This document shows positions 1 through 7,178 of a stretch of 9,695 nt of DNA, in pieces. The notes below the pieces were generated by a model. It searched no databases. It worked only from the letters and a program-made list of their open reading frames with translations, and had not been told where the DNA came from. Both the position numbers and the translations under genes were made by a program. Location: assembly GCA_030044295.1 (NCBI GenBank), contig JASHWB010000203.1, positions 1 through 9,695 of the forward strand, written 5' to 3'. Each line of letters starts with the position of its first letter. Positions within the stretch are counted from its first letter, which is position 1. Source of the stretch: Candidatus Acidiferrales bacterium. GTDB taxonomy: Bacteria > Acidobacteriota > Terriglobia > Acidiferrales > UBA7541.

Positions 1-188
1 AGTCGGCAGGGGTTCCGGTCCGCGTGATCCAATCTGAGCTGCAACCTTACAGGTTCCATGCGGTTCTGTTTCCGGATTTCTCGTTGCCAGTCCCTTCCTC
101 TATTCCCGTTGCCAAACAGTCGCCCCGAATGCCCGAGATTCCCCTCCCCTCGGACGAATTTCGGCCTAGCGACCACTTGCCCGCCTAG
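1..188 (+). CDS. Possible C-terminal end of an upstream gene (partial, unrecognised)
   Basis: A frame with codons starting at position 3 is open from the left edge to a TAG at 186-188, giving about 61 codons. The visible peptide is rich in proline and serine, with VPVRVIQSELQPYRFHAV near its start and a polar, proline-rich tail ending in SDHLPA. About two thirds of third codon positions are G or C, which is compatible with coding DNA here but does not prove it in GC-rich sequence. I recognise no domain. It could be the tail of a gene that starts outside the window, or a chance open frame. An internal GTG at 24 has no convincing ribosome binding site, so an independent gene is unlikely. Confidence 0.22.
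   Translation, partial: SAGVPVRVIQSELQPYRFHAVLFPDFSLPVPSSIPVAKQSPRMPEIPLPSDEFRPSDHLPA
123..149 (-). other. Putative G-quadruplex motif (minus strand)
   Basis: On the plus strand, C-runs lie at 123-126, 132-134, 141-144 and 146-149, separated by 5, 6 and 1 bases. The minus strand therefore fits the usual four-G-tract quadruplex rule with all loops of seven bases or fewer, and the plus strand could form an i-motif. The surrounding 75-215 stretch is pyrimidine-rich, and a similar C-rich phrase ending in CTCGGAC recurs at about 190-210. The pattern is read directly; folding or function is not shown. Confidence 0.35.
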
Positions 189-229
189 CCTCCCCTCCCG
201 TTCCTCGGACCGTCGACACGAGCCGCGCG

Positions 230-276
230 CAGGCAGCTTTTTGTGCCTGGCGGGCGCTGCCTTCGGCAGTGCCGCC
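230..276. other. Two adjacent hairpins without a U-tract
   Basis: The first hairpin pairs CAGGCA (230-235) with TGCCTG (244-249) around the loop GCTTTTTG. The second pairs 249-261 with 265-276 around a TTC triloop. It has about 12 base pairs including one G-T wobble, plus one bulged G. The two stems share base 249, so they cannot both form fully. Neither is followed by a T-run on the plus strand or a U-run in the minus-strand transcript, so an intrinsic terminator is not supported. They may be leader RNA structure or chance folding in GC-rich DNA. Confidence 0.3.
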
Positions 277-305
277 GAACCCTGAATAAATTGCGGGGCG
301 GCGAG

Positions 306-405
306 CAAAAAGCATATGCTTAGACCATCTAAGGCCCACGATAATTATCTTAGTTTCTTAAGTTTACCCGCAAAAATGACTGGCATGCGACGTGCGTATA
401 TTAAT
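306..405 (+). promoter_or_regulatory. AT-rich patch with two palindromes; candidate promoter or operator region
   Basis: This AT-rich island contains a perfect 12-base palindrome, AAGCATATGCTT (310-321), and a perfect 10-base palindrome, GATAATTATC (340-349), whose centres are about 29 bases apart, near three helical turns. A -10-like hexamer, TATATT, lies at 397-402, but the nearest -35-like element (ATGACT, 376-381) leaves only a 15-base spacer. The patch lies about 240-340 bases upstream of the ABC transporter start. It is a reasonable place for operon control, but no regulator family can be named from these sites. Confidence 0.22.
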
Positions 406-512
406 GTCGTAGTTGGAGCGAGGCGCTCGCAGTTGACTTGCTGTTGCTCTTGCGATTTGCCACAGGTTGGAGGCTCGGGTAGCTCGAACACAGCCGCTGC
501 GAGTCGATTGTC

Positions 513-520
513 AAAGGAAG
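513..520 (+). promoter_or_regulatory. Ribosome binding site of the small ORF at 528
   Basis: AAAGGAAG ends seven bases before the ATG at 528. It is a better Shine-Dalgarno match and spacing than anything in front of the ABC transporter ATG at 648, where only an AGG (635-637) stands ten bases upstream. This is the main reason for taking the 30-codon small ORF seriously. Confidence 0.4.
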
Positions 521-527
521 TTATTCA

Positions 528-620
528 ATGGGCCGAAAACGCGCTTTCGAAGAGCTCATCGCAGAGTCGAAGGTACGCCCCTCGAAGTCAGAACTGAGAG
601 CCGGCAGTTGCGCGAGATAG
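528..620 (+). CDS. Small ORF of 30 codons, possible leader peptide
   Basis: ATG at 528 to TAG at 618-620 encodes a highly charged peptide of 30 residues, beginning MGRKRAFEELIAESK and ending SELRAGSCAR. It has a good ribosome binding site at 513-520. It lies 27 bases before the ABC transporter start and in the same reading frame, separated by the TAG and nine further sense codons. It has no hydrophobic segment, so it is not a signal peptide or membrane peptide. Possible roles are a translated leader that tunes ABC transporter expression, a small unknown protein, or chance. It could also be the remnant of a longer N-terminus cut by the TAG, though the transporter N-terminus looks complete from 648. 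I do not recognise the peptide. Confidence 0.3.
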   Translation: MGRKRAFEELIAESKVRPSKSELRAGSCAR

Positions 621-647
621 CAAATCAGCGTCGCAGGTTTTGGCGGA

Positions 648-2462
648 ATGGCTGAAAAATCACAACAAGTCAACCCGAAGTGGCGCGAGCGCATTAAGGC
701 GCTGAACAACTTCCGCCCACTGGCGAAGCTGGTCTGGGAAGCCGCGCCTGGCGTCGTTATCGCTGAACTTGCCGTCCGCACGGTCGCCGCACTATTGCCG
801 CTCGCGATGTTGTGGGTGACCAAGTCCATCATCGACGCGATCACGTATCACAGGCAAGCGTTACCCCACTACTTCTGGTGGCTGGTCATTTTGGAATTTG
901 GGCTCGCCGCCCTGGGAACCGTCCTTTCGCGAGGGATCGACTTCTGCGATACGGTGCTGGCAGACAAGTACGCCCGCTTCATCAGCACCAAAATCATGGA
1001 GCACGGCTCCAAGCTGGACCTGAGCTCATACGAAGATCCGGTTTTTTACGACAAGATGGAACGCGCCCGGGTCCAGGGGACCGACCGGATCGTAATGATT
1101 CAGGCAACCGGGCGCTTGTTCCAGCAATTTATTACGACAGTCAGCTTGGCTGCCGCAATTATCGAGTATTCCCCGCTGCTGTTCCTTGGACTGATCGTCT
1201 GCGTGATACCGGCATTCCTTGGCGAGACGCACTTCGCCTTCTTGGGCTATTCGCTGAATTTCGAGCAAACCCCGGCAAAACGCGAGATGGAGTATCTACG
1301 CATTCTCGGCGGCAGCAAAGAAAGCGCGAAAGAACTTAAGCTGTTCGGGCTAGGTCCGTTCTTCGTAAGGCGCTATGCGCAAATTTCGGACGCTCTGCAC
1401 GACCAGAACGTGTCGCTTGCCAAAAGCAAGCTGCTGGCCGGCGCGTTGCTCACCTTGCTGGGCACTGCCGGTTATTACGGAACGTATGCATACGTCATCT
1501 ATGAAACGATCCTCGGCGCGCTGAGCATTGGTACGCTCGTGATGCTGGCTGGCGCCATTTCTGGCGCGAGCACCAATATTCAGCAGTTGTTCTCCACGTT
1601 CTCCCAGATCGCCGATCAGGCACTTTTCATGGCAGACCTGCTGGACTTTTTCGCCATGAGGCCAAAGGTCGTTTCAAAGCCGAACGCACTGTGCGTGCCC
1701 CGCCCGATCTCCGGAGGCTTTGAATTCCGCGATGTTTCGTTTTGTTATCCAGGCAGTTCGCGCCTTGTTCTGGACAATATCAATTTCAGGATTCGGCCTT
1801 CGGAACGGATCGCGCTCGTCGGCGAAAATGGACAGGGTAAAACCACAATCGTTAAGCTTTTGACTCGCCTGTACGAAGTTACATCCGGCCAAATCCTGCT
1901 CAATGGAGTCGATATTCGCGAGTACGACCTGGAAGATCTGTGGCGCGAAATCGGGGTTATTTTTCAGGATTTCGTTCGCTACGAGATGACGGCAGGAAGA
2001 AACATCGGCTTTGGACGCATAGAGCATTGCGATGACGAGGTACGCATCCGGGCGGCTGCTCAGAAGAGCTTCGCCGAGCAAGTAATCCGGAAACTGCCCC
2101 GGGGCCTGCGGCAAACCCTCGGAGTACGGTTCGAGGGCGGCGTGGAGCTTTCGGGCGGCGAATGGCAGAGGATCGCCTTGGCCAGAGCCTACTTACGAGA
2201 CGCGCAATTGCTGATCCTCGATGAGCCAACTGCAGCATTGGATGCGCGTTCAGAACACGACCTGTTTCAGCGTTTTGCCGATCTGACCGCGCAGAAGATG
2301 TCGGTTCTGATCTCGCACCGTTTCTCCACTGTTCGAATGGCCGACCGCATTTTAGTGCTGGAGGACGGTCGCATCGCGGAACAAGGTCCTCACGACGACC
2401 TGATCAGGTTCGGCGGGCGTTACGCGGAAATGTTCGAATTGCAGGCTGCCAATTACAAATGA
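648..2462 (+). CDS. ABC exporter half-transporter (fused membrane and ATPase domains)
   Basis: The 604-residue inner-membrane protein couples ATP hydrolysis to export, probably as a homodimer. The first 330 residues form the membrane domain, with hydrophobic segments near 26-58, 75-97, 160-200 and 262-310. A YEDPVFYDKMERAR stretch starting at residue 128 typifies one branch of peptide/lipid-type exporters. The ATPase domain shows Walker A GENGQGKTT (392-400, Lys398), Q-loop Gln440, signature LSGGEWQ (501-507), Walker B ending Asp525-Glu526 and H-loop His557, so it should be active. Length is normal for a half-transporter. The ATG at 648 has only a weak ribosome binding site and may depend on translation of the small ORF upstream. 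The next gene starts 15 bases after the stop, so the two are probably co-transcribed. Substrate is not readable from sequence. Context suggests the glucan made by the next gene, by analogy with NdvA/ChvA exporters beside cyclic glucan synthases, but it does not closely resemble NdvA as I remember it. Confidence 0.93.
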   Translation: MAEKSQQVNPKWRERIKALNNFRPLAKLVWEAAPGVVIAELAVRTVAALLPLAMLWVTKSIIDAITYHRQALPHYFWWLVILEFGLAALGTVLSRGIDFCDTVLADKYARFISTKIMEHGSKLDLSSYEDPVFYDKMERARVQGTDRIVMIQATGRLFQQFITTVSLAAAIIEYSPLLFLGLIVCVIPAFLGETHFAFLGYSLNFEQTPAKREMEYLRILGGSKESAKELKLFGLGPFFVRRYAQISDALHDQNVSLAKSKLLAGALLTLLGTAGYYGTYAYVIYETILGALSIGTLVMLAGAISGASTNIQQLFSTFSQIADQALFMADLLDFFAMRPKVVSKPNALCVPRPISGGFEFRDVSFCYPGSSRLVLDNINFRIRPSERIALVGENGQGKTTIVKLLTRLYEVTSGQILLNGVDIREYDLEDLWREIGVIFQDFVRYEMTAGRNIGFGRIEHCDDEVRIRAAAQKSFAEQVIRKLPRGLRQTLGVRFEGGVELSGGEWQRIALARAYLRDAQLLILDEPTAALDARSEHDLFQRFADLTAQKMSVLISHRFSTVRMADRILVLEDGRIAEQGPHDDLIRFGGRYAEMFELQAANYK

Positions 2463-2466
2463 GGTC

Positions 2467-2470
2467 AGGG
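2467..2470 (+). promoter_or_regulatory. Ribosome binding site of the glucan synthase-like gene
   Basis: AGGG lies seven bases upstream of the ATG at 2478, in the 15-base gap after the ABC transporter stop codon. It supports the first ATG as the start, even though the first 60 or so residues are a disordered-looking proline/serine-rich tail. Confidence 0.55.
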
Positions 2471-2477
2471 ACTTAAA

Positions 2478-5400
2478 ATGGCGACAGCACCACAATCCCC
2501 AATGAATTCCCCGTCGATTCTTCCTCCTGAGCTTCCGGGGGGCAACAACTCCGGTTCGCGGCCCGATCTGTCGCCAGCAGCCGTACCGCACTTATCTGCA
2601 ACGCCCGGGCATGACATGCTGCGCGCCGGCGCGCTTCACTCGACACAGTCCTGGAGCTTGATGCCCGCCGCTGATATGCACGCACATTTCGCGGAAAGAT
2701 TGGCGCTGGCGTCCAAGCAAATCGGCCGCTTCGTTGAGCGTCTTCAGGACTTGATCGCTTCTGGCACGCCTCTGAAGGGTGATTGTTCGGCGTTCCTGAG
2801 CCATTTGATGGCCATCCGCACGGCGTCGCGCGAGTGCCGGCAAGCGTTTCGTTCAAAGACGGTGCTTCCGTGCGTTCGCTCGCGGGTGCCGAGAATCATC
2901 ATTCCCCGTGTTTATGCTCTCTCTACCAGTCTTTTGGATGCAACTGACGACAATTTCACCGAATCTCGGTTTTTAGTCTTCGCCCAGGCGGTCCAGGAGA
3001 GCTCGGCGCTGCAGATGAAAGAACTGTGGAACCTGCGGGCGTATCTAGAGTTTGCTCTCCTGGAGCGGATCGCCGAAGTAAGTGAGCACTTGCAGAAACA
3101 ATCCTCGGCGCAATTGGGCATGCTCACAACCAAGAGTTCTGGCAGGCTTCGCCGCTGTGCTGAAAGCCTTCGAACCGTACTGGAGTTGGATTGGAAGGAA
3201 CTATTCGAAGAAATCGATCAAACCGACAAAATTCTTAAATCAGATCCTCTGGGAACCTACGGTCGCATGGATTTTGAGAGCCGTGACGCGTATCGCGCAT
3301 CGGTGGCAAAAATGGCCAATCGTTCAGCGTATAGCGAGGCCGAGGTCGCGCAGGAAGCCATCGTCTTGGCAAGGCAGGCTCAGAGACTCGACCAGTTCAC
3401 CGCTCGAGCTAAAGAACGTAGAACGCACGTCGGATATTACCTGGTTGGCGAGGGCCAAGAAACGCTGAAGCAGAGAATCGGTTATCGATCAGGTTTCTCG
3501 GAGAAAATTCGAAGCTTTGCCCTCCGATCCCCCGATTACCTCTACTTCGTATCCATTGAGGTTTGCGCTCTTGTATTACTGGCGGCCGCGCTGTGGCTGT
3601 TTGGCTCACGGCCCTCCGCCGCATGGGCGGCGCTTGCCCTTTTGCTCGCGGTGCTGGAATCCGCCGTGATGATTACGAACACGACGGTGACTTCGCTCCT
3701 GACTCCGAAGAAATTGCCGAAACTCGATTTCTCCGAAGGGATTCCCAGTCGTTGCGCCGCGATCGTCGCCGTTCCGATTCTCCTTACGAGCGAAGCTCAA
3801 ACGAGAAAGGCCGTAAAAGATCTGGAGATCCGTTTTCTGGGAAACCGGGATCGGAATTTGCATTTCGCGCTGCTTACCGATCCGCCGGATTCTCACGAGC
3901 AATTCGACGAAAAGGACGAATTGGCCGCACTTTGCTCTGAACTCGTCGAAGAACTAAACCAGACTTACGGCAGCAGAAAGAACGGATCGTTTTTTCACTT
4001 TCATCGCTCGCGTTCGTTCAACAGCCGCGAAGGTCTTTGGATGGGCTGGGAGCGGAAACGTGGAAAGCTCCTTCAATTCAACCGGTTCCTAATGGGTCAA
4101 GAAGATGCGTTTTCGCTCAAAACGGGGAACATCCCCGCACTCTCCGGCATTCGGTATGTAATCACCCTCGATCTGGACACGCAACTGCCGCCGGGCTCGG
4201 CGCACCGCATGATCGGCGCGCTCGCTCACCCGCTAAACGCAGCTGTAATTGATTCTCGCTCGAATACCGTGGTTGAAGGTTACGGAATTCTTCAGCCGCG
4301 CGTGGAAATCAGCGTCCAATCCGCGCATCGGTCTCGTTTGGCCGCGTTGTTCTCCGGAGAAACCGGGCTGGATATCTACACGCGAGCGGTTTCCGACGTT
4401 TACCAGGACCTTTTCGGAGAGGCCATCTTCAGTGGAAAAGGGATCTACGAGCTCGACACATTCCAGAAGGTACTCGACAACCGGCTGCCGTGCGATTCGA
4501 TTCTCAGCCATGACCTTATCGAGAGCGCTTACGCGCGTGCCGGACTGTTGAGTGACGTGGAGGTCGTCGACGATTATCCATCGAGTTTTAGTGCCCTGAA
4601 TCGCCGAAAGCATCGCTGGATGCGAGGCGATTGGCAGGTCAGCCCCTGGCTTTTCTCCCGTGTGCGGGATGCCGCCGGCCGGATCGCGAGCAATCCGATC
4701 AGTCACGTATCCCGGTGGAAAATTTTCGACAACTTACGCAGAGGGTTAACGGACGCGAGCATTTTCGCAGCACTGTTGTACGCCTGGTTTGCCATGCCGC
4801 AAGATGCGCTTCGATGGACCCTTATTGTGGTCGCCGTCTTGTTCCTTCCTGTGTACTTCCGGTTCTTTCTAGGAATCGCGAATGCAGGGCGCGATCTGCT
4901 CTCGCTCGATTTTTGGAAAACATCCCTTGAAGACTTCAAATCGAGTCATGAGCGGATGTTTCTCAGAATAGCATTCCTCTGCTACCAAGCTCTGGTTGAG
5001 CTTGACGCTGCCCTTCGAACCTTGGCGCGCATGAAAGTCACGCACAGCAGGATGCTGGAGTGGGAAACGGCAGCGGCTGCGGAATCGGACAGTCGAGGCA
5101 CGCATCGCGTCGACCGCTATATTCGCATCAGCGCGCTGCTGCCCATAGCGATTGGGATCCTGGTTGCGGTGTTTAGTCCTGAGGCTATCGTGGTATCGAT
5201 ACCGTTCCTCGCGATTTGGGCGGCATTGCCTAAGCTGATCGGCTGGCTCGATCAGCCGTCCGGCCCGCATCAATCGGCGCTGGATGATTCCGATCGTGCT
5301 CTCATTCGAAACGCTGGCCTACGCACATGGCGGTTCTTCCGCGAGTTCAGCACCGCTGAGGAAAACTGGCTGGTACCAGACCTCTTGCAAGAAACCCCGT

Positions 5401-7124
5401 CACTAATAGCCCATCGCATATCGACCACAAATCTTGGGCTGCTGTTGAACGCACGGCTGGCAGCTTACGATTTGGGCCATCTTTCTGCGAATGAACTTGC
5501 CGATGTTACGGAAAAAACATTCGAAGCCGTTGAGCGCATGCCAAAATGCGAGGGCCAGCTCTATAACTGGTACTCCACTCACACGCTGCAGCCGGATCAA
5601 CCCCTCTTTGTGTCGACCGTAGATAATGGAAACCTCCTTTGCAGTCTATGGACGCTGAAGGAAGGCTGCCGGGACATGACCCGAGATGCGCTTATTCGGC
5701 CCCTCGCTTGGCGGAGCATTCACGATCACGTGGACCTGCTCGAGGAAATCATTCAAGATCAGCCGGATACCGACGAGTTGCGGCCAGCTATAGACGACCT
5801 GCGGCAACGAATAATTGCCTTGTCGATGGAAATGCCGGACGCGTTCGAGAAATACGCGACACTCGACCTCGACATGGCTATCTTCACCGAAAAAGTAGCG
5901 GGATCGGCCGCTGGGGATGAAGTACGTTGGTGGACTAGCGAGCTGCAGTCTCGCGTAAAGCAGCTCGTGGGAAACGCTCGAGAATTCGCACCGTGGCTGC
6001 TTCCCGACTATGCCCAAATCCGGGAACGCGTGGGCATTACGAGCCTTCCGCAGCTATCGGATCTAACCCTTGAGTCCAGCCCGAAAGCATACGCGACACT
6101 AGAGAAGGCTGTTCGTCGACTTACTGCATCTGATGCACCCAGCCAAGTGCGCACCACGGCGGTTCGGCTTTTGAGGGATCTAGAGAGGGCCGGCTCTGCC
6201 GCGAAGGCGATAGGCGATCGCCTGTCGCGCATTGCGCGCGCGGCCGAGTCTTTGGCTGATGGTATGAACTTCGGCATTTTTTTCGATGATAAACGCGAGA
6301 TGCTTGCGATTGGATACGATGCGAATGCCGGCTGCATCAGCAAATGGCACTATGATCTGCTTCCATCAGAGGCACGCTCTGCCGCGTTTGGCGGTATCGC
6401 GCAAGGCTCGATTCCCCATAAAACGTGGTTTCGCCTCGGTAGATTCCACGGATCCCACGATGGCGAGCCCGCCCTGTATTCCTGGGCGGGAACGATGTTC
6501 GAGTATCTGATGCCCTGCTTGTGGACGCGCTCGCACCGGAATTCATTGCTCGATCGGAGCGCCAGAACGGCGGTTCGGGTGCAGCGGAAATTCGCAGACG
6601 AAAAGGGCGGCATTCCTTGGGGGGTGTCCGAGTGCGCCTGCAACGAATACACGCCGGATGGCCACTACGTGTACCATGCGTTCGGCGTCCCAACTCTGGC
6701 TTTGCACCGGGACGAATATTCAAGCGATCTGGTTGTCGCTCCGTACGCTACGTTTCTGGCGATGATGGTTGAGCCAGTTGCAGCTGCCCGCAACCTCGCC
6801 AAAATGAAGCAACTCGGCTGGCTTGGGGCTTACGGATTCTACGACGCGATCGATTTCACGCCGCGCCGGGTGGCGCAAGGTAAACAGCACGAGGTCGTTC
6901 GGACCTGGATGGCCCATCATCAGGGAATGAGCCTCGTGGCCATTTCAAACGCGTTGTGCGACTTCGCGATGCAGCGGCGCTTTCACGCTGATTCCAGGGT
7001 GGCCGCTGCGGAACGCGTGCTATACGAGAAAGCGCCGCGGGTTCTTCCAGCGTGGGAACAGGAAATTGTGGAAGCCTTCCGGCCGGCCGGAGCATCTACC
7101 GAATCAGCGAAATCTGCGGCCTAA
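2478..7124 (+). CDS. Cyclic beta-1,2-glucan synthase-like protein (GT84 plus PF10091/GH189-like), without GH94
   Basis: This 1548-residue inner-membrane protein resembles NdvB/ChvB/Cgs enzymes, which polymerise glucose from UDP-glucose and close the chain by transglycosylation. Residues 1-60 are proline/serine-rich, and 65-350 are helical and soluble, ending in a family-typical HVGYYLVGEG stretch. Membrane segments lie near 357-374, 382-402, 762-775, 780-800, 886-903 and 905-922, the six expected. The GT84 core (about 430-750) has DLD (565-567), the GKGIYELDTF block near 652, Asp679 in SHDLIES and HRWMRGDWQ (712-720), matching the acidic and Q/RxxRW-type motifs of processive transferases. The C-terminal (alpha/alpha)6-type domain starts near 948. 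It has YNW (1029-1031), STVD (Asp1049), FEYLMP (Glu1342), WGVSECACNE (Glu1385, Glu1390), YGFYDAIDF and HHQGMS (1480-1485). The protein ends about 60 residues later, whereas characterised enzymes of around 2800 residues continue into a GH94 phosphorylase domain. Synthase class is secure; beta-1,2 linkage and cyclisation are inferred. Confidence 0.9.
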   Translation: MATAPQSPMNSPSILPPELPGGNNSGSRPDLSPAAVPHLSATPGHDMLRAGALHSTQSWSLMPAADMHAHFAERLALASKQIGRFVERLQDLIASGTPLKGDCSAFLSHLMAIRTASRECRQAFRSKTVLPCVRSRVPRIIIPRVYALSTSLLDATDDNFTESRFLVFAQAVQESSALQMKELWNLRAYLEFALLERIAEVSEHLQKQSSAQLGMLTTKSSGRLRRCAESLRTVLELDWKELFEEIDQTDKILKSDPLGTYGRMDFESRDAYRASVAKMANRSAYSEAEVAQEAIVLARQAQRLDQFTARAKERRTHVGYYLVGEGQETLKQRIGYRSGFSEKIRSFALRSPDYLYFVSIEVCALVLLAAALWLFGSRPSAAWAALALLLAVLESAVMITNTTVTSLLTPKKLPKLDFSEGIPSRCAAIVAVPILLTSEAQTRKAVKDLEIRFLGNRDRNLHFALLTDPPDSHEQFDEKDELAALCSELVEELNQTYGSRKNGSFFHFHRSRSFNSREGLWMGWERKRGKLLQFNRFLMGQEDAFSLKTGNIPALSGIRYVITLDLDTQLPPGSAHRMIGALAHPLNAAVIDSRSNTVVEGYGILQPRVEISVQSAHRSRLAALFSGETGLDIYTRAVSDVYQDLFGEAIFSGKGIYELDTFQKVLDNRLPCDSILSHDLIESAYARAGLLSDVEVVDDYPSSFSALNRRKHRWMRGDWQVSPWLFSRVRDAAGRIASNPISHVSRWKIFDNLRRGLTDASIFAALLYAWFAMPQDALRWTLIVVAVLFLPVYFRFFLGIANAGRDLLSLDFWKTSLEDFKSSHERMFLRIAFLCYQALVELDAALRTLARMKVTHSRMLEWETAAAAESDSRGTHRVDRYIRISALLPIAIGILVAVFSPEAIVVSIPFLAIWAALPKLIGWLDQPSGPHQSALDDSDRALIRNAGLRTWRFFREFSTAEENWLVPDLLQETPSLIAHRISTTNLGLLLNARLAAYDLGHLSANELADVTEKTFEAVERMPKCEGQLYNWYSTHTLQPDQPLFVSTVDNGNLLCSLWTLKEGCRDMTRDALIRPLAWRSIHDHVDLLEEIIQDQPDTDELRPAIDDLRQRIIALSMEMPDAFEKYATLDLDMAIFTEKVAGSAAGDEVRWWTSELQSRVKQLVGNAREFAPWLLPDYAQIRERVGITSLPQLSDLTLESSPKAYATLEKAVRRLTASDAPSQVRTTAVRLLRDLERAGSAAKAIGDRLSRIARAAESLADGMNFGIFFDDKREMLAIGYDANAGCISKWHYDLLPSEARSAAFGGIAQGSIPHKTWFRLGRFHGSHDGEPALYSWAGTMFEYLMPCLWTRSHRNSLLDRSARTAVRVQRKFADEKGGIPWGVSECACNEYTPDGHYVYHAFGVPTLALHRDEYSSDLVVAPYATFLAMMVEPVAAARNLAKMKQLGWLGAYGFYDAIDFTPRRVAQGKQHEVVRTWMAHHQGMSLVAISNALCDFAMQRRFHADSRVAAAERVLYEKAPRVLPAWEQEIVEAFRPAGASTESAKSAA

Positions 7125-7162
7125 TTCTTCTGATTGCGGAGCGTCAACAATCCAGTCGACGC

Positions 7163-7170
7163 GGGAAAGG
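7163..7170 (+). promoter_or_regulatory. Ribosome binding site deciding the GH39 start
   Basis: GGGAAAGG ends eight bases before a GTG at 7179. The alternative in-frame start, TTG at 7134, is only nine bases after the previous gene's stop and has no purine-rich site before it. The GTG start also puts Arg-Pro-Arg directly before a hydrophobic core, giving a compact Sec signal peptide. Confidence 0.55.
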
Positions 7171-7178
7171 CACTGCGC

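Larger units (their letters stand above)
189..527. other. Gene-poor intergenic leader
   Basis: I find no convincing gene here. Short open frames at 58-285 and 316-597 have no recognisable protein character and no clear ribosome binding site. The stretch begins C-rich, carries two adjacent hairpins at 230-276, then changes at about 305 to an AT-richer patch running to about 405 before GC-rich sequence resumes. This layout fits a promoter and 5' leader region for the operon that begins at 528 or 648. Confidence 0.5.

Noticed and set aside
249..276. Rho-independent terminator
   Set aside because: The stem is strong, but no T-run follows on either strand in the right orientation.
58..285. 75-codon open frame on the plus strand
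   Set aside because: It has no ribosome binding site, an arginine/proline/serine-biased composition typical of a chance frame in C-rich DNA, and it runs through the hairpins. The competing frame ending at 188 is somewhat more protein-like.
433..461. Sigma-70 promoter with TTGACT at 433-438
   Set aside because: At 17-base spacing the -10 position reads TTTGCC, too far from consensus to support a promoter.
316..597. 93-codon open frame on the plus strand
   Set aside because: It starts inside the AAGCATATGCTT palindrome with no ribosome binding site, and its serine/arginine-rich translation shows no domain. It overlaps the better-supported small ORF at 528.
521..844. 107-codon minus-strand open frame
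   Set aside because: It overlaps the start of the ABC transporter on the opposite strand and has no family-like motifs, so it is a shadow of the coding strand.
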